Positions 33,027 to 44,500 of a stretch of DNA of 64,000 bases are shown piece after piece. The DNA is taken from assembly GCA_001949185.1 (NCBI GenBank), contig BDGG01000005.1:186001-250000 (forward strand). Direction: 5' to 3'. Position numbers and translations under genes: made by a program. The stretch's first letter is position 1, and each line of letters begins with the position of its first letter. The notes below the pieces were generated by a model. That model was not told the DNA's origin. It ran no database searches and saw nothing but the letters and a program-made list of their open reading frames with translations. This DNA comes from Ramazzottius varieornatus (Eukaryota > Tardigrada > Eutardigrada > Parachela > Ramazzottiidae).

Positions 33027-33570
33027 CGCCAAAGTTCACTGAGACTGCGCGGTCCACGCCAGACGAACTTCCACCCAGGTCCTTCCAAAGAGCCACGAGA
33101 AGTCAGAAAAAATTCAACTCGAATGCTGTCTTGGACTTTCAACGGGAGAGAAAAAATCAATATAGACGTAGAATACATGTGGAAGGTAGTGCCTTGTGGA
33201 GGTCGCAGATAACGCAAGTCAAGTCCCATAAGAAACGTTCAAATGCTGTAGGGGGAATTACCAGTTGTACCAAATTGCACAGTCTCTTCTGGCGAGGTTC
33301 GGTAGCCGGTCTAATCTGACATGGCTTTATCTTCGCGGCGTTGTAACCGGTCTCGCACGCGTCCGATTGGGTTACCTAGATGGACTTCGGACGTTTCAAA
33401 ACTGTAAGGAATTGGATAAGTCTATGCACTCTTGCAGTATGAACTGCCACTCTATTTCAGACTGCGAACAACGAGGTGAGAAAGGAGGAAAGTATCCGAT
33501 AAGATTTGTTTATCTCAAAAGTGCGCTTCGTTCGGTCGCCGGATTTTCAAACAATGTTCCAAAGAGTTTA

Positions 33571-34309
33571 CACCCTGAGTGCGCCAACTGGCTTAGTACC
33601 ACCTATCATATCACGTTTTTCTCGACGCGATTGTTGCTCGGCTTTGAGATCAATTTTCCTTGATTCAACATCCTGTTTGCTACCTCCCCAAAAATTACTG
33701 GTTGAAAATCGGTTTACAAAAAGTCCGAATCAAAATTAAACTAGGGGAGGCGAACTGAAAATTACAACGACTTTAGCAAAATTTTGGCCGTTTTCGGAAA
33801 TTATTTCTTCAGTTCTCTGCTGTCGTCTCAGTTCTGTTGATGGAAATAACTAGGAATAAAAGTGACCTACAGGAAAGTGGTTGCAGAAGACGAATGTAGT
33901 GTTCTGGAAAAGATCTAGGAATTTTTCCACCAGAGGAAGTTTCTCTGCAAAATGTAGACTTTGGCGGTCTTAGTTCTGTTGTCAAGTTAGTTCAGAACTT
34001 TCCCGCTCTTTCTTCATTTTTTCTGACTACCACGTGAGTGTGAGTTTGTTTACGTCAGTCTGGGGATAAAAACTCCCACCCCGAACTTTTGCAGACAGCG
34101 TTTTACCTGCTGTGGTACGTCTTCCCCACCGGAAGTCATACTGTCCAACTTTTTCGAACTATTTCCCATTTACAATAAGAAGTATCATAGCTCAGTCGAA
34201 GCAGCTTTAAAAGTTGCACGGAACGTGTGGAAGCATGAATGCTAGGGTCGTACTCTGAATTTTTCCTCGCCGAAGTGCTAGGTGGAAGCAAGTTGGCGCA
34301 CTCAGGATG
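33571..34309. mobile_element. Non-autonomous TIR element, 739 bases, flanked by TA
   Basis: The left end CACCCTGAGTGCGCCAACTG is matched, inverted, by the right end CAGTTG-type sequence AAGCAAGTTGGCGCACTCAG plus GATG, with further similarity (CCACCTA) inside. A TA dinucleotide sits just outside each end (33569-33570 and 34310-34311), the usual target duplication of Tc1/mariner-type elements. The interior is AT-rich without a transposase frame. Length and termini suggest a MITE-like, non-autonomous DNA transposon. Confidence 0.6.
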
Positions 34310-34676
34310 TATAACGCCAATTCACACCACGTAAGTGTATGTAACACGATTGCTGCGCTAACACGCCGAAGCTTTTGGCTACAGCGTGAAAAAAGTGTCG
34401 AAGACCATAAATATTATACATACGTATCCGATTTCGTGTGCGATATGGATGAGTCGATTGCTTAACCAAAGGACGCCTGAAATTGTTCCAGACTCTACTT
34501 TCGGCCATAGGAATCTCCAAACCACTGCCAAACGGACGTAGGGCCAACTCTTCCGCACATAACCTTCCACGGCAGAGGAAACCTTGGAAAATCAAAAGAA
34601 CTAGAAAAAACAGTCTATTGGGTGCACGTACACCCAGGGTATAAATCCTTCTAGGCCGCAGAAAGAAGTTCGACAT
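34302..34676 (-). CDS. Possible small secreted or membrane protein (weak)
   Basis: A single open frame of 124 residues starts 41 bases after the LSM3 stop on the same strand. It has a hydrophobic stretch after a basic N-terminus (RLFFLVLLIFQGFLCRG) that could be a signal or anchor, then basic sequence without a recognised motif. The last codons overlap the end of the TIR element. I would not rely on it; it may be LSM3 3' UTR. Confidence 0.2.
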   Translation of the reverse strand: MSNFFLRPRRIYTLGVRAPNRLFFLVLLIFQGFLCRGRLCAEELALRPFGSGLEIPMAESRVWNNFRRPLVKQSTHPYRTRNRIRMYNIYGLRHFFHAVAKSFGVLAQQSCYIHLRGVNWRYTS

Positions 34677-34717
34677 CCAGGAAACACCAGTCCTCCGATT
34701 AGCGTAGTCCAGTTACT

Positions 34718-35306
34718 CTAAGCGCGGGTGGGTGGACTGATTAATATCACTCCGTCCCCACGGACGAAAAGCATCGGAATGGTGCGTTTGGTTTCCTGCA
34801 ACCAGAGAATACAAATTTGCAACAGCTTTTTCTGACGAGCTTTACGGTATGATGATTCAAATTCTATTCCCACCTTGTACATTTCCTCGTAGGTTTCAGA
34901 ATCGACTTCCGTCACTGTGATAGTCTCATGCACGTCCCCGAGGATCATGTTGAGATGTTGGTCGTACGCCTGGATTACCAATAGCAAAATCAATACACTA
35001 ACACGAAGCCAGATCGATCACGAAGCCGCTTCGTGTGTTCAGCATATATTCGAGGTGTAAATTTTTCTTACGAAGAGTGTGCCTGTAAGCTCACGGTCAT
35101 GTCTCATCTTGACATAAATCTTCTCGTCCAGGCATAGTCTGACCAAGTCCAAGGGCTCTTCGACCGTCGCTTCCTGAAAGAAAATGTCTGTATAAGCATA
35201 CGATGCTTCACTGAGGTGTCAGTGTAGTTAGTAGCACGATATTCAAGACTGACAGGTGAAGAAAATTAACCTGAACGTGATCGCCGGCTCCTTCAGATGT
35301 CGCCAT
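34718..35306 (-). CDS. LSM3: U6 snRNA-associated Sm-like protein LSm3
   Basis: Four minus-strand exons, 35306-35271, 35173-35072, 34969-34874 and 34795-34718, all in phase 0, give 103 residues, the usual length. Motifs: [40 protein letters not shown] (Sm1), ETYEEMYK, and the Sm2 signature [16 protein letters not shown]. LSm3 is part of the LSm2-8 ring on U6 snRNA in the nucleus and the LSm1-7 mRNA-decay ring in the cytoplasm. The third intron (34796-34873) is 78 bases, a multiple of three, and has no stop in frame, so retention would insert 26 residues. Divergent from myotrophin. Confidence 0.96.
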
Positions 35307-35915
35307 TCCGTGCACCGTGCACGAATGGACTTCTTCAGAGCTGACGTACTGGTGCTGTAAGCTAGTGGTCAGGTTACTCGAGGAGATGCCAGCTACCAAA
35401 CTGGATGCTTCCACAAGGATTAGTTACATGAGAACAGTCATGTACAGTACAGGCGGACTCTGGTGAAAAGAGAAGACGAAGAAGATGATCACAAGTTAGC
35501 TACAAACGAATCTGAAAATGTTCAGGGGAAAATGAATTCAAACGTGACCCTCGCCCTCAGCCAAGTGAGCCAACCTTAGCGCAGATACGGCACACCCCAT
35601 TTTTTGGGGGGTGAGGGTTAACCCAGTTAAAAAATTTTTGACGTTTTGGGAATCAGAGTTTTCCTTTGTTATGGTTTTCCCTTGGTGATCACTGATCGCG
35701 TGCGCATTGCTCCCCTCAGTCGTCAGCTCATCTTCCGGTTTCCCCAAGTTGACGTCCGAAGAGGAAGGAGACGCTCCGTAACACGTTGTTGTCTTGCTTG
35801 GGAGATGCGCAGATGTCCATAGTATTTGCATGAGGATTTATTGCGGTGGCCATTGTTCCCGGGAGGAATATCCCTGATATCTATTTACTTCGTTGATTAA
35901 CTTCCAGCCGTAATC
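35307..35915. promoter_or_regulatory. Divergent upstream region of LSM3 and MTPN
   Basis: 609 bases between two divergent start codons. One minus-strand open frame (35538-35831) has no recognisable family. A shared promoter is inferred from arrangement only. Confidence 0.3.
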
Positions 35916-36665
35916 ATGGCTGAGGGAGACTATGCCGAAGCTCTTAAGTGGAGCCTTAAGAACGGCGATCTGGATCAGCTCAAAGACTTGATCGACAAGA
36001 AGGTGAGAATTTCTCGTGCTCGTCGCGTATATAGGTACTGTGTAATATCATTGTTCCTTGACATTCTTTTGTAGTAATGTCGGATTGATCTCGTTGTAGG
36101 CTATCGACATCAGGAAACCAGTGGATGGCCGAGCACCTATACATTAGTGAGTCTGGAGTACCGTAAACATGCTGCGAAACTTTGTAATTGTCGCTGTGTT
36201 ACGGACCTTATGGTTATTTGTTTCTAGCGCTGCTGACTATGGGCAGAAGGAAGTTATCGAGTACCTGATATCAAAGGGAGCTGACGTTAACGTGAGTGAT
36301 TCCTGAATATGTTGTATAGCAGGTCACGGGAATTTAGTTCGAGGTAGCAAATGGAAAAAATTTGTTATAGGCTGTTGACAAGCACGGAATAAGCGCTCTC
36401 CTTGCAGCGATATGGGAGGGACATACAGACTGTGTTAGATTACTGCTGCAAAAGGTTCGTATTGTAGTGAGCGAATGCGAAAAACTTCAAAAGATATAAA
36501 AAATCGGTATCGCAGAGAGTTGCATGCTGTTCTCTGAGCGCACTTATTATTATGTGTGAAAAGATTTCGTTATAGGGTGCGTCGAAAGACGGAAAGTCGC
36601 CTGATGGTACGTCGTACTTGGACTGCGCGGAAAAGACCGAAATAAAATCCCTTCTCCGGAATTGA
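35916..36665 (+). CDS. MTPN: Myotrophin (V-1), ankyrin-repeat capping-protein inhibitor
   Basis: Five short exons, 35916-36002, 36100-36146, 36228-36291, 36371-36454 and 36576-36665, give 123 residues, close to the 118 of vertebrates. The start (MAEGDYAEALKWSLKNGDLD) fits the family, followed by ankyrin repeats: APIHYAADYGQKEVIEYLIS, KGADVN, HGISALLAAIWEGHTDCVRL, LLQKGASKDGKSPDGTS. Myotrophin binds heterodimeric actin capping protein and blocks barbed-end capping. Every exon is too short to stand out as an ORF; recognition is by protein order and splice phase. Confidence 0.95.
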
Positions 36666-37309
36666 CTTCCTGCCTAATTTTCAGGTCAGTGTAGCAAGTT
36701 CGTTCCGCAAAAACCGATTTTTCTACTGATACATTGTCAAAGTATTAATCTTTGTAAATGCATCTTTGAATTCTACTTCTCTTTAAATGTTCCCACCGAG
36801 TGCGGGATTGGCCCATTTTTTGCTCGTTATGTTGTTTGGTCTCTGGAACTGTAGACTTGAGTTTCGTAGTTTCTTTTGTGCTTTGCCGACCTCGAAAGTT
36901 CACATGAAATTTGGCGATATCTCTTCATGGAAGCTCACTTGAAAGCTCCTGGCCATATCAGAGAGATGATCCATCTGTGTACTAGAACACGGCAGATATC
37001 AGGTACATTATGTTGCTCCGGTTAATACTACGTCTCACGAAATGGCGACCCGCAAAATCTTTCAGGCAAAGTTGATTACATTGTAAACAATGCTGCAATA
37101 TGCAAAACACTCTGTGTATTTTGACTGTCGAAATGTTAGCGACTCCTGCATTGTGGCCGGTTACAAAATTATGTTTTCTTTCCATTGTCAAAATCAGTTT
37201 CAAATATTTCAGTCGGAAACGTAGGCTTTCCGTAGATGAAAAACGGAGTGAAACTTGATCAACCTTTAGAATGGAGTAGAATAACCTTACTTCGATTCTT
37301 TGTGGAATT
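36666..37309. other. Intergenic region upstream of lipocalin gene
   Basis: No feature recognised. AT-rich, with a 126-residue antisense open frame (36982-37362) lacking any family signal. Confidence 0.3.
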
Positions 37310-39483
37310 ATGGTGCAGTTATTGTGGAACGATGTGGCGCGGTTTGTGGAGAGTTTTGTCACAGGGATGCTTCTTGCTGTACGGTCTAGCTATATCACGA
37401 ACCCAAACGCCACAGGCGCCACTTTCAATGAGGGGGAAGTATTGCTACCTGCTCCTATCTATACCGCGGTGCCTCCAACTAACGGGTTCGTGGCGAGTGA
37501 CCCAGACGCTTCAACGGCGAATCCTGCAGCTTGGACACAAGGATACCTAACTGATCACGCTGACGTTGCGGATACTGTTGATGGTTCGCAGTCTTCGTTC
37601 GTGACAATAGGACAAGACACACCGGAGACTTCCCACGTAAGTAAAGATCACTCGTATGTGGGCACATTATTTCAACCAGAAGTGGCGCACGCTGCCAGCC
37701 AATATCAATGGAAACGTGCGCTACTTGGGGTAACGATCTGGTTCAACTCATTTGCCCACGAGTTCTTGCAAAGTCGCAAAACCCGAAATTCCATGACGTC
37801 TGCTCTGATTGTCGGTTACGATTTCCGTAGGGCGTGTCCGATTCCTCATCAAGAACAGACATGACTGCTGATCCGCACGGAATATCAACCGCGCCCGCAT
37901 CGCATGGTTCGAGCAACGCCACCGATGTGGTAACTCTTCAAGATCTGCAAACCGTGCTGATGTTATTGCAGAACGTACTGAACCGTCAAGCCTCAACCAT
38001 CACGAACATCATGTCCATGGTCAATCAGACAAATACCCGTCAAACTGACAGCATGCCGGCTGCTGGTTCGAATTCTGACCAGACATGGACACTCCCGGTT
38101 CTTGGCGCTCCACCAGCAGACTCATCAAGTTGGCAGTCTCATTCACAACCCTCCCAAAACCCACATCTCGGAACTGGGACCGTTGGCGCAGGAGCTAGCT
38201 ACAGTGCAATCTCTGCGCCGCCGCTGGCTGCACCTCCCTCCTCCTGGTGGCAAATTCCTGTTTCGCCAGCATTGAACGTGAACACTAGGCCCAACAGCCA
38301 GCCTAGTTCTATTCCGAACGCGCCTAGTTCAGCCGGTCTTCGGCCATCTCCTAATGGTTTTCTGGCACCTGCCGTGATCACTACCACCAACAAATTTCCA
38401 CGAGGACCATCCTTCCAAGCCACTTCCGGAACGATATTCAGCCCGAACGGAGAAGTCGCGGCCTTTCCAAGCCTAGGATCCAACAGTTACACGTTAGGTT
38501 CGACGAGCTTAAATTCCTGGACCAACAGCAATACAAGTGGTTTTTCCGGGACAAGTTCTCCTGACTCAACGAACGATGGTAAGCACGAACAGCTTTTCCT
38601 GAACAAGGGTCAGCGTAAATAAGACGTGCGATTTTTGCAGTCGTTACAGACTTTGGGGCTCTTCAGCAAGCCGGACGTTGCGGGATACCCGTCGATGCAG
38701 CAGGAGTTCAGCTGCGCCTGCAAGAAGTACGATCCAGGAATATCACTGAAAGAAATGCAGTGTAATCACTGACCCGTATTTTCTTGCTGTGTAGTTTATG
38801 GGAGGATGGTACGAATATTTGTACCGGACACCCGGCTTCAGCCCAGCCTACAACGTCTACAACAACTACAGCGCTCTCGGATACATATATCGTCGTGACG
38901 CCTACAGCTGGATGCTGGCTGCAACTTCGAATGTCTTTATGTACCTGGAATCTCCCCAGAGCAATGGGCAGCTACAATGCATTGGAATGTTTGAGCAGAC
39001 TAACTTCACCAGCGACGGCCAAAAGGTTGCGTTGTCCTTCTACCAAAATAACCCGCCAGGTAATATCAGCAATAAACCAAGGCTGTTTTCGCGGTTCGTG
39101 GACCAGTTTGATCATGCTTTCCAGTAAACTTCAGCTACGCGATTTTGTCGACGGACTACTCCAACATGGGTCTACTGTACCGCTGTAACAGACCAAACAC
39201 GACGACTCAGCTTTGTGACGACCCCTTTTTTTGGGTCAACACGAGGGTCGACCCGCGGACCTTATCCGCGTCCTCCAGGACCTACATACAAAGCTTAGTC
39301 GACAACGCCCTGCAACCCTACTGTTATTCCTCAAGGGACATGGTTCTCACCAACTGGACAAACGTTCCTGCGTGCGCACCTCCAGCTCCTCCGCAGTTCA
39401 CCTCGTTTGTACAAAATTTACAGTCAACATCAGCCTTAAGTGCCATGAAAACTCGCGATTATAGAAGAATACAGTTTTCTTGA
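37310..39483 (+). CDS. Lipocalin with long Ser/Pro-rich N-terminal extension
   Basis: Five exons, 37310-37636, 37831-38578, 38641-38759, 38795-39059 and 39125-39483, give 605 residues. The last three exons encode a lipocalin of the apolipoprotein D kind: a Cys-containing lead (QQAGRCGIP), the GxW motif in FMGGWYEYLYRTPGF, the TDY motif (SYAILSTDYSNMGLLYRC) and an Arg in FFWVNTRVDP matching the third conserved region. Conserved Cys residues are present. Lipocalins bind small hydrophobic molecules in the secretory pathway. About 360 residues before it are low complexity (Ser, Pro, Thr, Asn). The first residues (WNDVARFVESFVTGMLLAVR) are a weak signal or anchor. The splice into exon 3 fixes its frame as QQAGRC rather than the alternative open frame. 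Intron 1 holds a family A element. Confidence 0.75.
37654..37760. repeat. Family A element, copy A11 (lipocalin gene intron 1)
   Basis: The core AGTGGCGCACGCTGCCAGCC...GAAACGTGCGCTACTTGGGG is followed by the conserved right arm (TAACGATCTGGTTCAACTCA TTTGCCCACG across 37731-37760). The left arm is partial. Confidence 0.7.
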
Positions 39484-39926
39484 ACCTCACAGTTCGCTGA
39501 TTATCTAAAGTTTGTATTTCTTGCGATCTCGGTGGTGGTTACTCCGACAAACTCCGTTTAGGCAACAGTTATAAAGTGAGAGTGAGATCAACTGTATATA
39601 TATCAAGCTCCAGATGAGTGTGGCCGACCCTGCGTTCCTGTGGTCTCGCGGCATGCACGCACTTCGGACGCTCGGCACTGCTGGGACGAGCGCATCTCGC
39701 GCATTCCATAGCACTTTACCATTGTGTTGAAAGCTCACGTTCTCCTTGGCGACCTAGTTCGCGTATTTTATTCGTGGCGGCTTGAAGCTACGCGCTGTTC
39801 GTACTCGACAGGGCCGCTTCTGTTACGTATACTGTAGTCACTTCCGGTCAACCATCCATTCCTAGCCGTCGAGGATTTTCCCCCAGTCTGAGCACGCTTT
39901 GCTGATCAGATCACGCGAAGTTTAAC
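39484..39926. other. Intergenic region
   Basis: No gene seen. Probably the 3' end of the lipocalin gene and the promoter of the next single-exon gene. Confidence 0.3.
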
Positions 39927-41039
39927 ATGAATATTTGTCAGATTTTTTATATGCGAGAACTACCGGAGCTTGTATCGCAAATCTTCTGGATGATAGTTCA
40001 CTTTTCAGTCATGAGCATATTCTTCTTCGATGCAGTGATCGCCCAGTCCGCAACGACGCTGATACCACCGGAAAATCTGCTGGAGCTTCTTGCCATCAAC
40101 AGCGCTATCCATGCCGTAAAACAGTCCCGGACTACCACCACTACTGAAATACCTCCCTCTACTGTAAGGCCGGGTGTTTTGAGCGGAGTACCCATTCCGA
40201 CCCTCTGGCCTGTTTTACCGGAAAGTTCTTCCCAATCGTGGAACTCAAATAAGAAACAACTGCAGCCAACTACAACAGCATCGAGCCTCCTGGGATATCA
40301 GCCCTACGTTGAAGATTATGCGATGTACCACAATAATATCGTGATCAGTCCTTCACGACTTCAAGTTCAACCCTTTCGTTACTACGTCGCAAATTCGGGT
40401 CCAGCTCCCGGAAGGCAACTATATGACGTTGTTCAGCAGCCACAGCAGAGTTCTTTACCACAAGCTGGCCTTGGACAAGCTACACTTCATGCTAATGGAC
40501 AACGTCAGGAACTTTTCACGTATTCTCCTTATTCAATTAATATCGGTTCGATAGGGCAAACTCAGCCTTCACTTCTCCAATACCTAATTAGTTCAGCAAA
40601 CAGTAACGCACAACCAGGAAGTGTTTCTACGAACGAAGTACCACAAGGAACGTCCTACTTCCTGCCGCAGGTATCAGCTCAGAATCCTCCTCGGTCCTCG
40701 ACAGGACTTGGAGGTCAGCAAGTCCAACAGATTAACAACCAAGTGCCTTCAGGACTTGCGCAAACGCTGAGTCAAGCCAATATTTACAGTTTGGTGCCGC
40801 CGGAAACTTATTCCAGCCAGCCAGGAACCGGGGGTAATTCAGTTTCGAACTCAAGATGGAACGAAAATCTCGGGCCCGTTTCCAACCCCGACGAAGGAAA
40901 ATCTGGGATTTATGGATATGGCGGGCAGCCGGGATATGCAGCCATTCCGTACAACTTTTATGTATCTAAAGACATATCGAATAATATTCAGAATTTCGTG
41001 GACTCTTCTAACCTTCCTTATCCTGGTTGTCATAAATAA
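39927..41039 (+). CDS. Secreted Gln/Ser/Pro-rich low-complexity protein
   Basis: An intronless frame of 370 residues. A hydrophobic segment (WMIVHFSVMSIFFFDAVIA) followed by QS suggests a signal peptide; the first ATG at 39927 puts about 20 residues before it, and an internal Met could be the true start. The rest is dominated by Gln, Ser, Pro, Thr, Tyr and Asn, with a Thr run (SRTTTTTEIPPSTVRP) and repeated Gln-rich and Tyr-containing stretches. It ends in GCHK. Such composition is typical of extracellular matrix, cuticle or secretion proteins, but I recognise no domain. No intron is needed, unlike nearly every neighbour. Confidence 0.65.
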   Translation: MNICQIFYMRELPELVSQIFWMIVHFSVMSIFFFDAVIAQSATTLIPPENLLELLAINSAIHAVKQSRTTTTTEIPPSTVRPGVLSGVPIPTLWPVLPESSSQSWNSNKKQLQPTTTASSLLGYQPYVEDYAMYHNNIVISPSRLQVQPFRYYVANSGPAPGRQLYDVVQQPQQSSLPQAGLGQATLHANGQRQELFTYSPYSINIGSIGQTQPSLLQYLISSANSNAQPGSVSTNEVPQGTSYFLPQVSAQNPPRSSTGLGGQQVQQINNQVPSGLAQTLSQANIYSLVPPETYSSQPGTGGNSVSNSRWNENLGPVSNPDEGKSGIYGYGGQPGYAAIPYNFYVSKDISNNIQNFVDSSNLPYPGCHK

Positions 41040-41108
41040 AAACTGCTCGCGTGGCGTTTGTCTTGACTCTTGAATCGAACAAAATGTAAAATCAAAATTG
41101 TAAAAACT

Positions 41109-41178
41109 GCGACACCCGGGAGTCGAACCCGGATCACCTGCTTGGAAGGCAGGCATACTACCGCTGTACTAGCGTCGC
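41109..41178 (-). tRNA. tRNA-Gly (anticodon TCC)
   Basis: The minus strand folds as a tRNA: a seven-pair acceptor stem (GCGACGC with GTGTCGC, one G-T), a five-pair anticodon stem CCTGC/GCAGG around the loop CTTCCAA, and a T arm with loop GGGTTCGACTCCC, which also serves as B box. The anticodon TCC is at 41144-41146 on the plus strand. There is no intron. It lies between the secreted-protein gene and the 3' end of UNC79. Confidence 0.93.
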
Positions 41179-41521
41179 TATCGAATGTTATTGCTTTGTT
41201 TTATCGTGGAGATGACAAGAGTAGTTTTGCCACCATTGTACCTATCCGAAGGCAGACTGGGAAGTGCGAACTGCATGGTCCTCTGAAAGGGAAACCCCTG
41301 ATCTTCGCCAACCAAGTCCAGTCAGCAATCTGCGAATTTTTTAATGTGTCCGTTGATCGATACGGAAAAACATACTGTTGTTCTGAATGAAAGGTTGTAA
41401 GAACAGAGCACTTTACCGTCTTCAGGAGCCTCGTACGTGACATCTCGACACTGACAAACTCGTATAGTAACGCCCTGTCACACAAGAAAGCACAAGCACA
41501 ACAAAAAGAAAACAATACAGT
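41179..41521. other. Region between tRNA-Gly and UNC79 stop
   Basis: Probably UNC79 3' UTR on the minus strand. Nothing else recognised. Confidence 0.3.
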
Positions 41522-44500
41522 TTACAAAGGGATGAATCGCAACACATGGGATGACTGCTTTTCCACTTGAGATATCTTGAACTGCAGGCGAAGAAGCCAC
41601 TTTTGTAACGGTTCACGGGACTTCTTGTAGTCACGCGATGTCATCATACTCGGAGCCGTTGGAATAACTGTTGAGGCCTGCACGGTCTCCAACGCGCGGA
41701 ACCGCATCTTCACTGCCAGTGGAAGCTAGATTACACCAAAGGAGTTTTGAGTAGAGTCCGGTGAGAAAGTGTTGGACAAGGAACAACTACTAACCTGGGA
41801 TTCGGGAGGAAGGAGTACCCCAACCCACATGGGGAGAAACTTGTTGAGCAGCGGCGAATTACATTCCTTTAGGTGCTCCATCATTGCCAAGAAATTGATG
41901 CCGACAATTTCTGACAACTAAAATGCACCCACCGAACTGTAAGCAAGTTCTCGAGAGGCTCTGAGGGTGCTTACGTTCTTGGAATGAGACACGAGCTGTA
42001 AGACGGCAGGCGTAACTTTCAGCCAGAAACTCAGCAAAGCGCTCTCGGCGGTCGACGCATCCTCCGAAGCTTCGGACATCTCGGTGGGATAAAGAGCGGC
42101 AGAGAGCTCGCAGTAGACTGTCCATAACTGACAGAGAGTAAACGCGTACGATAGGGAACACATGCGTTCCAGTGTATGTTGGGAAGACTGTGGGAGAGAA
42201 AAAAATATTACCAATTTCGTTTATTAAATAAATTCCCTCCAGGGGAGAAATACCTGAGTTTGTTCGGCAAAACAACCAAGAACCAATAATATGCGATCGG
42301 CCACGAATGAGTATATGGTGAATGGGAACAACTGGAACAGGACGATGTCGTCGTCGGTCGCTGCAGGTGGTGGAATGGAAAGCATTGTTTTGAGAGCGCC
42401 GAGGAGGAGCCAGGATAAGAGGCGGATATGGACAATGCAATCGTCGAACTCCCGAATCCTAACGGACATGGCGATATCGGATCAAATTTCACTGCGATGA
42501 GGGTGGAAATATCCAAAACTGGCTTACCCTTGTACTCCAGCGCTCTGGCTGAGGAGCCACGGCAGATATCGCTGCAGCGCCATTGGGTCCCGGTAGAGTT
42601 CCCTGACCAGTTCAAACGCCGCGAACTGAGCGAGTCCGGCCTTTATTCCGCCCCCCAGTGTATCGTCATTAAACATGAAACCAGGGTTAGCGTCCATCTA
42701 CAGAAAACCAGGAAAGTTACAACACGCCATCCCGTCTCTCGTGACTTTATATACGATCGACCTACTCGGAGGTTGTTGATCCCATGAATGTCTTTGAGAA
42801 AGTCGAGAACTTCCACGAGTGTTTCGCGGATACACTGGCTAATTTGTAGCTCAGGCTATAACACAAGGAACGTAATCTTCATTTGAAGGTCAGGCTGAGG
42901 TTTTCGTCTCACCTTTTTGCTTGTCTGGAAAACGTTATCAAAGTCGTGTGGCGAGAAGTGCAAATCGCCTTCGGTCGGTTCCTGGATAGCGGACTGCACG
43001 AGTGTGACCAAATTCAGTTCGGGTATGGGCTTCCGCAGCTTTATGGCATCCATCAAGGTCTCCGCCACCGCTCGAGCCATCTGCAGTCTCTCACGCTCCT
43101 AAAATCACATGTAGACCAAGGTATAAATTGTATGATAATGAATTGTACCGAATAATTAAGTTTGTTCGTACTTGAAAGCTTGATGCTTACCCGGATATGT
43201 GACTTGTAGCAAAGATTGCACATGTCCCGAATATCGGTCAAGCTCGGCGCACCGGATCGCAAAATCTGCCTGAATATCTTGTTCACGGGTTCCATGATGC
43301 TCTGAAGGAAAATAAAATGTGTTATGCTATAAGCAGATAAGACATATCGAAAAAATACGACATTTCATAATGTACTTTGTTTAGATGAAGTCCCGGAACG
43401 CGCATGATGTACTGGAGGAGTTTCGTCAGAACGCGCAGACAGCTAGTATAGTTCTCCGGTATGCGTCGGAGGAACTTATCGAAGTGCTCGAGAATCGGGC
43501 CCCAGCCAGACAACGGGACATCTAGCGGGAGGAACTCCATATAGACGCAAATGTTCGCCACGATGACGGATAGCGAATATTGAGAAGGGAACTTGATCTT
43601 CTCAGAGTGACATCGCTCGAGACAATGTTGTAGAGGTACCAGGGAATTGAACTCCTCGCAGTCGGCCAAGGAAGAAGCAACGATCTCCAGCAGCATGCAG
43701 CCGGGCAACTTTGAGAGGAACAAGACTGGAAAGAGCCGGCTGGGACCTAGCTGCATAGCCAACACTCTGACAAACTGCCGAATTGTCGTCATCAAGTTAC
43801 CCGGGATAAAAATATTCTGGCTACAAACAGAAAAAGGTAGAGCTATAACAGAAATTTGACTAGGTGAGATTCCATCCACCAAAATGGTTAAAATAATAAC
43901 GTTAATTACCTAAAGTTCTGCCATGAATATCGCAGGCAGGTGGCAGCACTGCAAATAATAACAGCAACGATTAGCGTAAATAGATTACATCGTTTCGGTC
44001 TCGCAATACAACGCCATCACTTTAAAATTACCACACGGCCGCGTCCAGAATATCCAACAGCAAGGGCGTGGCCAGACCAGGGTGTCGTCTGATCAGCGCT
44101 TCAAGACAAAGGATTGCCCAGCTAACATCGTCCTCTTTTAGTGTATGCATGGTTTCGCCACACATCGGACACCTCTGGTTGAAAAACGTATTGTGGGATG
44201 GCAGCGGCGGTATCGTGACAAAGCGTTCTGGTTCTTCGTGGTCAGTCGTGCTTTTAGACGGGGTCGCAGCAAAAATGTGGTTCAGGCCGCTCAATGCATC
44301 TCGGCGACGAGGGGTCAGAGGTTCCGCCGGTGGGAGCGCATCAGAATCATCAGCTTCTTCGCTAAGAATGGCCGACAGCGGTCGGCGGAACTTGAACCTG
44401 TCTTCCTTCGTTAGCGGTGTACAAATAAGTTTCCTGGGTCGAGTGACTGGGTAGGATCGACTTTGATAGGTCTTCGCTATGTGTTTAGCTAGATCGGGAA

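Larger units (their letters stand above)
33027..34717. other. CYP4-LSM3 intergenic region
   Basis: Most of the central part is the 739-base TIR element described separately. The flanks hold the CYP4 upstream region and the LSM3 3' side. A short minus-strand frame at 34302-34676 is listed with low confidence. Confidence 0.4.

Noticed and set aside
38641-38759. Alternative frame of lipocalin exon 3 containing two cysteines (SCACKKYDPG)
   Set aside because: Phases from exon 2 and into exon 4 force the other frame, which also offers a GRC motif typical of the lipocalin lead.
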